Assembly (NCBI GenBank): GCA_945787595.1
Contig: CALZJV010000081.1
Span: 2,971 to 27,431 of the forward strand
From: an uncultured Desulfobacterales bacterium
Lineage (GTDB): Bacteria; Desulfobacterota; Desulfobacteria; Desulfobacterales; JAFDCJ01
DNA length: 24,461 bases
Direction of reading: 5' to 3'
Under the pieces are notes generated by a model, which saw nothing but the letters and a program-made list of their open reading frames with translations, did not search any database and was not told where the DNA came from. The position numbers and the translations under genes are program-made. Shown here one piece after another: positions 1 through 8,301 of this stretch. Each line of letters begins with the position of its first letter. The stretch's first letter is position 1.

Positions 1-253
1 AAACCTGACACCTGAAACCTTGAACAGATTTGATCTATGGCAGAGCCGATCACCTCTGACCTGGCCCTGAGGACCAGGTTTTCGATTTTGAATAAAATTT
101 GAATTTTTAGTGTCTTTCGTGCTTTTCGTGGTGGAATTATTTCGAAACCCGATTTTTGCAATCGACTCGGCTGAGCTCGTCGCAGGCCGAAAAGATTCAA
201 CATATTCGACTTTAAAATTTTTTACTTGTGAGAGCGGCTTTCAGCCGCGATAA
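1..253. other. Intergenic region upstream of dsbD with degenerate short repeats and a small hairpin
   Basis: No gene is seen here. The first 27 bases are a degenerate run of the word CCTGAAA, the same style as the repeat arms elsewhere in the window. At 110-133 a run of TTTCGTG-like words resembles, in reverse complement, the run at 13000-13025. A small perfect hairpin (GCGGCT 234-239, AGCCGC 243-248, loop TTC) lies directly before the dsbD start and resembles the imperfect hairpin at 9881-9895, so it may be a REP-like repeat. No clear promoter or Shine-Dalgarno sequence was found. Confidence 0.5.
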
Positions 254-2134
254 ATGCTAAAAATGAACCGGATCTCATATTATCTGGCACTGCTGTTATG
301 CATAACAACTGGTGTCATTATCACACAATTTGCAGCCGCTGCAAATTTGAACGCGGCAGATGATGAGGTTGTATCGGTCACAACAGCCTGGCCGGTGGAT
401 CGTGCACGTCCCGGTGATTCGATCATGCTGGCAATTGTGGCCGATATCAAAGAAGGATACCACATCAATGCTGATGCGCGCCAGGTCAAAGCGTTTGAAG
501 ATTTCAAACCTTATCCCACAAAAGTGACGGTTGTCGACGCCACTCCGGGGATAATCATGGAGCTCCCCCGCTACCCCCCGGCCGTGCCGATTAAAGTGCA
601 GTATGCTGCCAGGGATTTGATGTCCTTTGAAAAAAAAACCGTCATTTATCTGCCGATCAATCTGGCAGAGACGCTCAAGCCGGGGAATCTGGCACTCAAG
701 CTGGAATTTGGATACCAGGCCTGCGCTGCCAATTACTGCCTGTTTCCCAAAAAAGTCAAGCTTGAAGAATCACTTGCGGTCGTCGAAACCGGCACGGCTG
801 TATCAAAAATCAACCGTGAATTGTTTGCAAGCGATGACGCCGGCCCCGCGACCGGGCTCTCCCGGAGTGTTCAATTTGATCTTTTCGGCTGGTCCTTTTC
901 GATAGACATTTCCTCTGGGTTCGGTCTGATTCTGCTGGTTCTCACCGCCGCACTGGGCGGTATGCTGCTCAACTTCACACCATGCGTTTTGCCGCTCATC
1001 CCCATTAAAATCATCGGCCTGTCACACGTGGCAAAAAACCGCCAACAGTGCTTTATGCTGGGACTGGCAATGTTTCTGGGGGTACTGGTATTCTGGATAG
1101 TATTAGGGACCATGATCGCCCTGGTCAGCGATTTCAGTGCCACCAATCAGCTGTTCCAGTATCCCTTTTTTACAATAGGGGTTGGACTCATTATTGGCGT
1201 CATGGCTACCGGAATGTTCGGTTTTTTTTTCATGCGACTGCCCAATTTCATTTATATGATTAACCCGGAAAATAATACGCTTCATGGCTCTTTTGGTTTG
1301 GGGATCCTTGCGGCCATCCTGTCGACACCCTGCACTGCACCCTTTATGGGGGCAGCGGCGGCCTGGGCTTCGACACAAGCAGCGACGACCACGCTGACCA
1401 CTTTTGCCGCCATCGGCAGCGGAATGGCCCTGCCCTACCTAGTGCTTTCGGCCTCACCGGCTTTGGTCCGGAAAATGCCGAAAACGGGACCTGCCAGTGT
1501 GTTGATTAAGCAAGTCATGGGGCTGTTCATGCTGGCGGCGGCGGCTTATTTTATCGGGGTTGGTCTTGTGTCGCTTTTTTCTACCCCGCCAATGCCTTCA
1601 AGCAAAATATACTGGTGGCCGGTGATGTTTTTTAGCATTGCTGCCGGCGGCTGGCTGGCTTATCGTACCTTTCAGATCACATCTAATGCTAAGTTAAAAG
1701 CGGTATTTGCCGGCATTGGCGTGATGGTAGTTACCCTTTCGGCCTGGGGAGCTGTGCGGCTGACCGATCGGGGACCGGTTGATTGGGTATATTACACCCC
1801 TCAACACTTTGAAACAGCGACCGGCGATCGCAAAATCATTGTATTGGTTTTCACCGCAGAATGGTGTCTGAACTGCAAAGCGCTCGAACAGGGAGTTTTA
1901 ACAAATCCAAAGATTGTAGAACTACTTGCCCGTGAAGACATTGTGCCGATGAAAGTGGATATCACCGGCAACAACCCCGCGGGAAAGGCAAAACTCAGAG
2001 AGGTCGGCAATTTGACCATCCCGCTTCTGATAATCTTTACTCCGAATGGCAAGCAAGGGTTTAAAAGCGACTTTTATACGGTCGGCCAGGTTTACGATGC
2101 GATAACTAACGCTTTAAATAGCTCCCGGTTATAA
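254..2134 (+). CDS. dsbD: Thiol:disulfide interchange protein DsbD
   Basis: Inner-membrane protein that carries electrons from cytoplasmic thioredoxin to periplasmic thiol proteins. All three modules are present in 626 residues, a normal length. After a signal peptide (about 5-30) comes the periplasmic alpha domain with the Cys pair C157/C162. The multi-helix membrane domain (about 222-500) carries the two conserved Pro-Cys sites, C244 in FTPC and C360 in STPC. The C-terminal thioredoxin-fold gamma domain has WCLNC (C538, C541). No good Shine-Dalgarno sequence precedes 254, so the ATG at 263 is an alternative. It stands alone, but the exported thioredoxin-like, peroxiredoxin and selenoprotein genes at 5.7-7.6 kb are plausible clients. 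Family assignment is secure; client identity is inference. Confidence 0.95.
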   Translation: MLKMNRISYYLALLLCITTGVIITQFAAAANLNAADDEVVSVTTAWPVDRARPGDSIMLAIVADIKEGYHINADARQVKAFEDFKPYPTKVTVVDATPGIIMELPRYPPAVPIKVQYAARDLMSFEKKTVIYLPINLAETLKPGNLALKLEFGYQACAANYCLFPKKVKLEESLAVVETGTAVSKINRELFASDDAGPATGLSRSVQFDLFGWSFSIDISSGFGLILLVLTAALGGMLLNFTPCVLPLIPIKIIGLSHVAKNRQQCFMLGLAMFLGVLVFWIVLGTMIALVSDFSATNQLFQYPFFTIGVGLIIGVMATGMFGFFFMRLPNFIYMINPENNTLHGSFGLGILAAILSTPCTAPFMGAAAAWASTQAATTTLTTFAAIGSGMALPYLVLSASPALVRKMPKTGPASVLIKQVMGLFMLAAAAYFIGVGLVSLFSTPPMPSSKIYWWPVMFFSIAAGGWLAYRTFQITSNAKLKAVFAGIGVMVVTLSAWGAVRLTDRGPVDWVYYTPQHFETATGDRKIIVLVFTAEWCLNCKALEQGVLTNPKIVELLAREDIVPMKVDITGNNPAGKAKLREVGNLTIPLLIIFTPNGKQGFKSDFYTVGQVYDAITNALNSSRL

Positions 2135-2136
2135 AA

Positions 2137-2165
2137 TTGACAAATACTCTGCAATTTCAGATAAT
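2137..2165 (+). promoter_or_regulatory. Near-consensus sigma-70 promoter for the FapA-like gene
   Basis: TTGACA at 2137-2142, a 17-base spacer, and GATAAT at 2160-2165. It starts two bases after the dsbD stop codon and would give a leader of about 70 bases before the start at 2245. It implies that the FapA-like gene is transcribed independently of dsbD. Confidence 0.7.
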
Positions 2166-2244
2166 GCACTAGAATAAACTACATGAGGGGAAACTCATTT
2201 AACTGTTTCGCATCCTTCCTGGGTACTTTTCAGAGGGATCAGTA

Positions 2245-4113
2245 ATGACCAGCACCAAAATTTTAGAACGCAAGTTTGGCACACTCGCAATCCAGAGTGG
2301 CTTTGCCACCAAAGACCAGATCAATCTGGCGCTCAAGGTACAAAAACGTATGGCTGCCGACGGCGAACCCAGGTTTCTTGGCGATATCCTGGTCCAGGCC
2401 GGAGCAATATCCGAAAAACAAAGAGATGCGGTCCTCGAGAGCCAAAAGGAGCTAAAGGATAAGCTGGCAAAAACCGACAAAGCTGAAGAAGACCAAAAGG
2501 AGGTGGGGCTAGAAAGTGTTAGAAAGATACAAAATGACTTAGGCTATAATCTGACCGTTACTGGGGACAAGATGGCTGCCTACCTTTGCCCCCAACAGGA
2601 GCCTGCTCCCGAGTTGGGTCTGGATTCAATTAAAGGCCTTCTTGAAATGGAAAAAATTGTATTCGGCCTCGTTGACGATGCACAAATTATTGATTACCTC
2701 GCTTCCAAGCCTTCCATGGAAGCGCCCTGGAAAATTGCACAGGGCAAACCAGTCAAGCCGGGGCGGCCACCGAAGATAAAATATCACTTTGAAACCGATC
2801 CGCTCAAAGCAGGTAAGATCGATAAATCCGGAGCGATTGATTTCAAGAACAGAGGAGAAATTCCCCAGGTCGAGGAAAAAGAAATTATCGCGGAAATTAT
2901 TCCAGCCACAGAGGGGGTGCCGGGGGAGGATATTTATGGCTACCCGATAACGCCTCCTCCATATGATGAGATCCCTATTTCAAGCGGAAAAGGTGTTCAG
3001 AGGGCCGAAGAAGATCCTCTGAAATTTGTTGCTCAAAGGAAAGGACGTCCCGAGGTCCTGGATGACGGCACGCTCTGTGTCTCCGACGTTCTATCAATTC
3101 CCGGGGACATTGGTATTGAGACCGGCCACGTCGAATTTGACGGCCATATTGAGGTCGCCGGCAGTGTACAGGAAGGATACCGTGTAAAAGGTAAAACTCT
3201 GACGGCCGATGAAATTCTTCAGGCGGATGTCAGAATAAGTGGGGATATCGTTGTCTCGAAGGGCATCATCGGTGCAACTATCCTGACCGATGGTACTATC
3301 AAGGCAAGACATATTCGCGATGCCGTCATTGATTCTTTAGGAGATATCAATGTCGAAACAGAAACATATGAATCCAAAATTGAGACCAATGGCGCATTCA
3401 AAATAGGAAGCGGGAAAATACTTTGCTCGAAAGTCTCCGCGATGCGAGGAATTAGCGCCGCCGATATCGGCTCAGATGGATCCTTTCCGTGTAATCTGGT
3501 TGTTGGCATCGATAACCGCATGGAAAGTAAAATAGCCCGCATAAATAGTGAAATATCGCAAAAGCAAAAAGAACAAGAGGTGTTGAAAGCTCAAATTACG
3601 GAACTCCGCAATGGAGAAGAAGTTCTGGAAGATAGAATCGGCGAATTGGCTCAGGAAGAAGACAAAACGATGGTGAAAGCGCGCTCCCTGAATGCAACGC
3701 TGGAAAAACTTAAGCAAGGCAATGACCGTCAAAATATGACTAAAGTTTTGCAGCTCATGAAGCATGTGAATCAAGAGCTCAATCAGGTGAAAGATAAAAT
3801 GGCAAAGCTTTTGGCGGAACAGGACCAGCTTGAGAACAAGATCCAGGATTACAAGTCACAAATCACAAATTCTGAAGCGCAAATTCAAGAACTGCAGGAT
3901 GATATCAGCAGTATCGTTGAATTGGCTAAGATGAGAAAAAGCTCCGCGATCGTTAAAGTTTCCGGAACCATTTATGATCGCACCTCGATACAGGGCCCCA
4001 AATCATCGTTAATAGTCAAAGGAGCTCTCCAACGAGTAACAATCCAGGAGGTCAAAAAAACGGATGCATCTGCTGAGGAGAAATGGAAGATGGTCGTTTC
4101 AGCCCTCAAATAG
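2245..4113 (+). CDS. FapA-like (DUF342) polymer-forming coiled-coil protein
   Basis: A 622-residue protein of the FapA/DUF342 family. The first 75 residues hold two short helical motifs (FGTLAIQSG and GDILVQAGAIS) like those in N-terminal domains of secretion ATPases. The family core runs from about 165 to 425, including repetitive Gly/Val-rich beta-helix-like sequence (for example GHVEFDGHIEVAGSV). A long coiled coil (about 428-570) is rich in Glu, Gln and Lys, and a short beta region closes the protein. The start has a Shine-Dalgarno sequence, AGAGGGA at 2232-2238. Members have been linked to flagellar assembly or cell-surface processes, but no flagellar genes are nearby, so the role here is unknown. 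It has its own promoter. Confidence 0.8.
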   Translation: MTSTKILERKFGTLAIQSGFATKDQINLALKVQKRMAADGEPRFLGDILVQAGAISEKQRDAVLESQKELKDKLAKTDKAEEDQKEVGLESVRKIQNDLGYNLTVTGDKMAAYLCPQQEPAPELGLDSIKGLLEMEKIVFGLVDDAQIIDYLASKPSMEAPWKIAQGKPVKPGRPPKIKYHFETDPLKAGKIDKSGAIDFKNRGEIPQVEEKEIIAEIIPATEGVPGEDIYGYPITPPPYDEIPISSGKGVQRAEEDPLKFVAQRKGRPEVLDDGTLCVSDVLSIPGDIGIETGHVEFDGHIEVAGSVQEGYRVKGKTLTADEILQADVRISGDIVVSKGIIGATILTDGTIKARHIRDAVIDSLGDINVETETYESKIETNGAFKIGSGKILCSKVSAMRGISAADIGSDGSFPCNLVVGIDNRMESKIARINSEISQKQKEQEVLKAQITELRNGEEVLEDRIGELAQEEDKTMVKARSLNATLEKLKQGNDRQNMTKVLQLMKHVNQELNQVKDKMAKLLAEQDQLENKIQDYKSQITNSEAQIQELQDDISSIVELAKMRKSSAIVKVSGTIYDRTSIQGPKSSLIVKGALQRVTIQEVKKTDASAEEKWKMVVSALK

Positions 4114-4253
4114 CATTATTTATTAGGTTGAAATGATAAGAAAAGTGTGAGAATGTATTAGGAGTATTCTGCTCGGTACTGCTTTTTTCTACACCTTAGA
4201 GGATTTCACTAACGTTATTTCACAACAACTAAATTGAAAGGGAGAAAAACACA

Positions 4254-4625
4254 ATGACAATTGCTCAGGATCTCAAAGCTCTAAACAAAAACATTCAAGC
4301 ACTCGGTAAAACCCTGGATAGGCTTTTAAAGGCCGTTGAAAAGGACGAAAAACTAAAAGCGAAACCAACCAAAAGAATCCCTGCAAAAATGGCCCCTGCA
4401 AGAAAGGCTCCTGCTAAAAAAGCCCCCGCAAGAAAGAAAACCGCACAACCGACGGCAACCGACAAAATCTTGAAAATTATAAAAGGATCGAAGAAAGGCG
4501 TCGATGCGCCGACCCTGATTAAAAAAACTGGATTTGATCAAAAAAAGGTCCGCAACATCCTTTTTAGGACTTACAAACAGGGCAAAATTAAAAGAATAGA
4601 TAAAGGGATTTATACCGGCGTGTGA
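4254..4625 (+). CDS. Small Lys/Ala/Pro-rich histone-H1-like protein with winged-helix C-terminus
   Basis: A basic 123-residue protein in three parts. Residues 1-33 form an amphipathic helix (coiled-coil candidate). Residues 34-66 are a linker of KAPAKKAPARK-type repeats, like the tails of bacterial H1-like DNA-binding proteins. Residues 68-123 look like a winged helix (helix, turn, VRNILFRTYKQGKIKRIDKG, short wing). It probably coats or bends DNA in the cytoplasm; this is inference from composition and fold. A Shine-Dalgarno AGGGAG precedes the start. An 8-bp hairpin follows 14 bases after the stop. The gene stands alone. Confidence 0.7.
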   Translation: MTIAQDLKALNKNIQALGKTLDRLLKAVEKDEKLKAKPTKRIPAKMAPARKAPAKKAPARKKTAQPTATDKILKIIKGSKKGVDAPTLIKKTGFDQKKVRNILFRTYKQGKIKRIDKGIYTGV

Positions 4626-4638
4626 AAAACGCTACCCC

Positions 4639-4809
4639 AATTGAGTCAAACTCAATTCGGAGGTATTTGGTACTAGGTATCAGGTACTGGTGAAGGGAAT
4701 TTTTCCCGATTTTTATATTTCATTATCCGAAGATATATAAAATTTACGCCGATTTCCGATAACCACCAATATCCAATACCTAGTACCCAATACCCAATAC
4801 CACTCAATT
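4639..4809. repeat. Intergenic inverted element, word GGTACTA/GGTATTG
   Basis: Left arm 4660-4691 and right arm 4762-4802 are reverse complements over about 29 positions with a few mismatches (GGTACTAGGTAT matches exactly). Each arm is a degenerate tandem run of a GGTAYT-type word. It begins with a perfect hairpin (AATTGAGT 4639-4646, ACTCAATT 4650-4657), and ACTCAATT returns at 4802-4809, bounding the element. It lies between two convergent genes and could act as a bidirectional terminator. It belongs to the family described in the findings. Confidence 0.7.
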
Positions 4810-4852
4810 GAATATCGGAATTAGGGCGATACAATCTGTTTACGCCTGCCAA

Positions 4853-5668
4853 TCAGGGAAGGTGCAGCGTAAATGTCATGAAGCGGGAATTTCTGAAGAT
4901 TCTGGCTTTCACAGGTGCTTTGAAATCCGTAAAAGCCTTTTTCATGGACGCTTCGTTCTCGATGATCCGTCCCTCGATATCGGCAAAAATATCTCCCGTT
5001 TCCAAGCCATCTTTTGCGGCCTGACTCCCCTTGCGTATGCCGGAGATCATAACCCCTCGTTTCGGCGGAAATGACAAATACTCCGATAATTCGGGGGTGA
5101 GTTCCTGTATAGCTATACCGTATTCATCCTCGATCTCCGCTTTTTTTACCATGGGCAGGGACATAGTTTCAAATAAGGTTTTGGAGACGAATACAGGCGT
5201 ATCAAACTTTAATGCCAGAACCAGGGAGTCGCTGGGTCTGGCATCAATCTCAACAAAGCTGCCATCTTTCTTAACTATAATGGTCGCATAAAATACGTTT
5301 TCCTTTGCGTGGGTAATCACGATTCGGTGAACCTCGCCATTAAACTCGTTGATGACGCGGGCGAGCAGATCGTGGGTGAGCGGGCGAAAGTGTTTGATCC
5401 CCTGCAACTCCGCATAGATGGCACGGGCCTCGGAAGGACCAATCCAGATAAACAGGGCACGCTTCTTATCCGAATCTAAGAGAGTAACCACGGGATTCTG
5501 GGTTGTCGGGTCAACAACCAGTTTTTGGATGCTCACTCGGATTAGTTCTTCTTCCCCCAAAACAGCCGAGGCGGATTCCCTAGCCGGTATCTCACCGCAA
5601 GAACAGGTCGAGGTGATGAGCCATAGACCAACTAGGGCTGACAATACTTTTATTTTTTTCAGTGTCAT
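4853..5668 (-). CDS. Exported bifunctional-nuclease-domain (DUF151) protein with PDZ domain
   Basis: A 271-residue protein with an N-terminal export signal ending in a Cys pair (C22, C24), so it may be a lipoprotein although the lipobox is not canonical. Residues about 42-180 match the BFN/DUF151 domain, including FIWIGPSEARAI, PLTHDLL and IDARPSDSLVLAL. Residues about 190-270 form a PDZ domain (RGVMISGIRKGSQAAKDGL, then GDIF). BFN proteins are usually cytoplasmic and lack PDZ, so export plus PDZ suggests a different job, perhaps binding peptides or a protease at the envelope. It is the last gene of the redox cluster: its ATG overlaps the stop of the thioredoxin gene by one base (TAATG), indicating translational coupling. 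Confidence 0.8.
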   Translation of the reverse strand: MTLKKIKVLSALVGLWLITSTCSCGEIPARESASAVLGEEELIRVSIQKLVVDPTTQNPVVTLLDSDKKRALFIWIGPSEARAIYAELQGIKHFRPLTHDLLARVINEFNGEVHRIVITHAKENVFYATIIVKKDGSFVEIDARPSDSLVLALKFDTPVFVSKTLFETMSLPMVKKAEIEDEYGIAIQELTPELSEYLSFPPKRGVMISGIRKGSQAAKDGLETGDIFADIEGRIIENEASMKKAFTDFKAPVKARIFRNSRFMTFTLHLP

Positions 5669-6156
5669 TACTTTAGGTTTAAGAATTCCCGAATTTTTTT
5701 ATCCAGAAATTTTTCAGGTCGTCTACCGTGCAGCCGCTCGATCGTCTCTCCCTGCCTGATAAACAACAGCATCGGGATGGCATTCAATTTAAATTTATCT
5801 ATTGCCTTTTCGCCGCACCAGTAAACCGGAAATTCAATTTTCAATTTTTTTACAATCGGCTGCATCGCACTGGGTCCTTCAAGGTCGATGCTAATACCGA
5901 TGATTTGAAAACCCCGGTCTTTATATTTCTTGTGCAGTTTGTTTAAAGCGGGCAGTTCGTCGATGCAGGGTCCGCACCATGCTGCCATGAAGCTTAGCAC
6001 GAGGCGGGCGTCATCGGCAGATATCAGTTTGTCCAGGGTCGCTTCGTCAATACGTTCTACAACAGCACCGGTTCCGGCCTGGGCGGCAATGCCTGTAAAA
6101 AGCACTATTACCAGAACCGCCGGACGGATAATAGTTTTATTAACAAATATCATCAT
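5668..6156 (-). CDS. TlpA-like periplasmic thioredoxin
   Basis: A 162-residue thioredoxin-fold protein of the TlpA/ResA type. Residues 8-27 form a signal peptide or membrane anchor. The active site is W60-C61-G62-P63-C64, and the cis-Pro loop is IPMLLF further on. Such proteins reduce disulfides outside the cytoplasm and are normally kept reduced by DsbD or CcdA. The gene starts with ATGATG overlapping the stop of the upstream peroxiredoxin gene (TAATG), and its own stop overlaps the BFN-PDZ start in the same way. It therefore probably acts with the peroxiredoxin as its reductant; this pairing is inferred from the operon. Confidence 0.88.
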   Translation of the reverse strand: MMIFVNKTIIRPAVLVIVLFTGIAAQAGTGAVVERIDEATLDKLISADDARLVLSFMAAWCGPCIDELPALNKLHKKYKDRGFQIIGISIDLEGPSAMQPIVKKLKIEFPVYWCGEKAIDKFKLNAIPMLLFIRQGETIERLHGRRPEKFLDKKIREFLNLK

Positions 6157-6758
6157 TATTTTTTGTGCATTTTTTCCAAATTAGCGGCACAGTAAGCCAG
6201 ATCTGGCCGCTTGTTAATATCGTTTACCCGGATATCCCGGATGATGCCTTCTTTATCGATAAAAATAAGCGCTCTTTCGGAAACCCCATCGGAGCGCAAA
6301 ACGCCGTATTTATCAGCGACCGCTCCATGAGGCCAAAAATCCGATAAAACCGGGAACCACAAGTTACCCATCTGTTGGGTCCAGGCGTAAAGCGTCGGGA
6401 TGTTGTCTACCGTGATACCAAGCAGAACGGCCTCGTTTTCGTCAAACATTTCTTTGACAATGTTGTATCCCGGCCACTGGTCGGAGCAAACCGGCGTCCA
6501 GGCTGCCGGAACAAATGATATCATGACATTTTTCTGACCTTTGTACTTACTCAATGTAATTTTTTCACCGCTAACGGAAGGCAGTGTGAAGTCAGGTGCG
6601 GGATCTCCGATTTTTACCTTTAATTTGCTGTCAATGGGCTTGAGTTGCCCCGGGTTATAGATGTTGTCCTTGAAGGCTGCCGAAGCTCCAATAGCAGAGG
6701 GTACCAGCAGGGCTGAAATCAAACTTACGTAAATGAAGGCTGCAATTGATATTTTCAT
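6156..6758 (-). CDS. Exported AhpC/TSA-family peroxiredoxin
   Basis: A 200-residue peroxiredoxin with an N-terminal signal peptide (about 1-28). The catalytic motif PxxxTxxC is P84-AAW-T88-PV-C91, and R162 (SERALIFID) fits the conserved active-site Arg. A second Cys, C190, sits near the C-terminus and could be the resolving residue. The start at 6758 was chosen over an upstream in-frame ATG at 6845 because it has a strong Shine-Dalgarno (GGAGGTT, 6765-6771) and begins the signal peptide; the longer version would be translated from repeat DNA. It would reduce peroxides in the periplasm, with the coupled downstream thioredoxin as likely partner. Confidence 0.9.
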   Translation of the reverse strand: MKISIAAFIYVSLISALLVPSAIGASAAFKDNIYNPGQLKPIDSKLKVKIGDPAPDFTLPSVSGEKITLSKYKGQKNVMISFVPAAWTPVCSDQWPGYNIVKEMFDENEAVLLGITVDNIPTLYAWTQQMGNLWFPVLSDFWPHGAVADKYGVLRSDGVSERALIFIDKEGIIRDIRVNDINKRPDLAYCAANLEKMHKK

Positions 6759-6774
6759 GGATATAACCTCCCAA

Positions 6775-6988
6775 TCCGGACACGCCGGAATTGATGATTG
6801 AAGATTGAAAATTGAAGATTTGTGGAAGTCGCTTCGCTCCGTCATTTTTGATAGCTTTTATGAAATCGATCCGCGGAGGCGGACCATGAATATTCAATCT
6901 TCAATAGAAAATATTCAATCCATACAAGCCCGTAACCCGAACCCCGCGACTCGCAACCCGAAACCCGATACTCGTAACCCGCAACCCG
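6775..6988. repeat. Intergenic inverted element, word GATTGAA, followed by a CCCGTAA-word run
   Basis: The left arm (6789-6820) repeats ATTGAAG-like words; the right arm (6888-6921) is its reverse complement, 15 of 17 positions matching in the best stretch. Between them lie GTCGCTTCGCTCCGTC and a GC-rich palindrome (TCCGC...GCGGA near 6870). It starts with TCCGGACACGCCGGA (6775-6789), a motif shared with the elements at 16.0 and 17.4 kb. From 6930 to 6988 a second, one-sided run of CCCGTAA/CCCGAAA words reaches the stop codon of the selenoprotein gene. Confidence 0.65.
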
Positions 6989-6989
6989 T

Positions 6990-7565
6990 CTAGTTCAATC
7001 CTGAATTCTCTAAAAGCTTACGCAATAAGGTATCAGCATCTCTGCCGCCGCCAAGTTTTGAATAAAAGATGGTGTGAGTACCGTTATTTAGGTTTCTTAA
7101 CCCAATGAAATAAGGTGTCCTCATTTCACCTAGTCTTTTGTGAATGACAAAATCGCCATCCGGGAAAAGCGGAAACGGGATTTTATAAAATTTTTTAAAG
7201 TGAGCGACTTCAAAGGCCGAATTCCCCACACCAATGCCGATCAGCTTGACTTTACCTTTCAACTTACCGTCACTTTCAATTTTTCGGAACATTTCATTTA
7301 CAGTAGGAGCCTCCTTCTGACAGAACGGTCAGTACATGCTGAAAATTTCAATAATCACCACCTCGGTTTTTATCTCAGGTATAGTGAATGTTTTTTCCCC
7401 GGTAAGGCCTAAATACTTCTGAAGATCTGGGTTCTCGGGAACGTTCAGAAGGATTTCGGGTAAAACACCCCCTTCGGCCGGTGGTTTGGTGTCGGCTCCA
7501 ACAAAACCGGCGGATATAAAAAAACAAATAATCACTGCAATGAAGGATTTTAAAATGAATTTCAT
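6990..7565 (-). CDS. Exported thioredoxin-like selenoprotein with UxxC active site (in-frame UGA)
   Basis: Two open frames in the same reading phase are joined by a single TGA (7329-7331), giving 191 residues. Residues 1-24 are a signal peptide. The redox motif reads F-S-M-Y-U79-P-F-C82-Q-K-E-A-P, where family members have Cys in place of U79; the fold continues without a break to [19 protein letters not shown] and the conserved Pro loop (TPYFIGL). A SECIS-like hairpin lies at the right distance after the UGA. The start has a strong Shine-Dalgarno (AAAGGAGGT, 7574-7582). It probably works as a periplasmic thiol/selenol oxidoreductase with the downstream peroxiredoxin and thioredoxin. The alternative, a nonsense pseudogene, fits less well because nothing else is broken. 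Confidence 0.8.
7301..7319 (-). promoter_or_regulatory. Bacterial SECIS-like hairpin
   Basis: Reading the minus strand, the bases 10-28 after the UGA fold as CAG-A-AGGA, loop GGC, TCCT-A-CTG, with one A.A mismatch. The three-base apical loop begins 17 bases after the UGA and its first two bases are G. This fits the published bacterial SECIS consensus (loop 3-14 nt, about 16-37 nt from the UGA, a G among the first two loop bases). Confidence 0.7.
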
Positions 7566-8301
7566 AGGCCAGGACCTCCTTTAACATATCTGGAGCCAAA
7601 ACGACCCAGAGGGGAAATACAAGCAGTAAACAGGCTACGTAAATGGCGAAGGACTAGCCATAGGCTCGGTGTTGACAGCTACAGCTCAATATATGGCAAT
7701 AAAAGCTGCGGGTCAAACAATTATTTCAACAGAATGACTAACGCACAGAGGACGCGGCATCGAGCACAAGCTAAAGGCATTTTCGACGATCGTTCGATCA
7801 AAAAAAAGAACTTTCAAACCATTGGGTTGGGAATCGGTACTTTCAACAATACGCACTACAATTTTTAGTGACCAGAATTGTGAATTGTCATTAAATGAAA
7901 CCGGTGACTTTCAGCTGACCTACTTGGATGGAGACCCACTGGGAATAAGAACAAACTTGAAAAAGATGCTTGACCAACGCAAGACTTCAGGTCTTAATAG
8001 TGTATCCTGGTGGGGCGGCTGTGGTATAGCCATCAAAATTGAAGATCGCTTTGAGCTAGGTGATGGTCCTCAAAGCGGTCAATCTTAATGGTCTTCAAAG
8101 GGCTGTGGAATCGTCTGGTTATTTATTAAACAATTCTAAAAAATCGTTTAATAGATTTGAATTAAAAATCAAGAAAAACTTTATTTTTGTGATTTGCCAC
8201 CGAACTCTAATGTTGCACGCGCCGCATTTCTATCCAGACTGAGGGGGCGGTTGGGTAACTGGCCGTTCTACCTTGATTTTCTTTATTTCTTCAGAAACGC
8301 C
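7566..8301. pseudogene. Region without a convincing gene; possible decayed small ORF (about 7738-8088)
   Basis: About 735 bases between two minus-strand genes. The longest plus-strand frame is open from 7738 to a stop at 8088, but its only plausible start is TTG at 7822, without a Shine-Dalgarno sequence. Fragments such as QRTRHRAQAKG in one frame (near 7742-7775) and AFSTIVRSKKRTF in another (near 7777-7815) loosely resemble the start of small PilZ-type proteins, which would mean a frameshifted remnant; this is a weak guess. The DNA is AT-rich after 8100, where I see nothing else. Confidence 0.25.

Noticed and set aside
4808..5074. Plus-strand frame opposite the BFN-PDZ gene
   Set aside because: It overlaps the strongly supported BFN-PDZ gene on the other strand and has no start signal.
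6156..6845. Longer peroxiredoxin frame starting at 6845
   Set aside because: The additional 29 residues are coded by repeat-element DNA and precede the Shine-Dalgarno sequence and signal peptide that start at 6758.
6930..6988. Regular CCCGTAA-type repeats as a CRISPR array
   Set aside because: Units are 7-9 bases, degenerate and without spacers, and no cas gene is present.
7329..7331. Stop codon splitting the thioredoxin-like gene as a sign of a pseudogene
   Set aside because: The UGA falls exactly on the active-site Cys position, the frame is intact on both sides and a SECIS-like hairpin follows at the right distance, so selenocysteine explains it better.
7672..7700. TTGACA at 7672-7677 as a promoter
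   Set aside because: No acceptable -10 box lies 16-18 bases downstream and no convincing gene follows.
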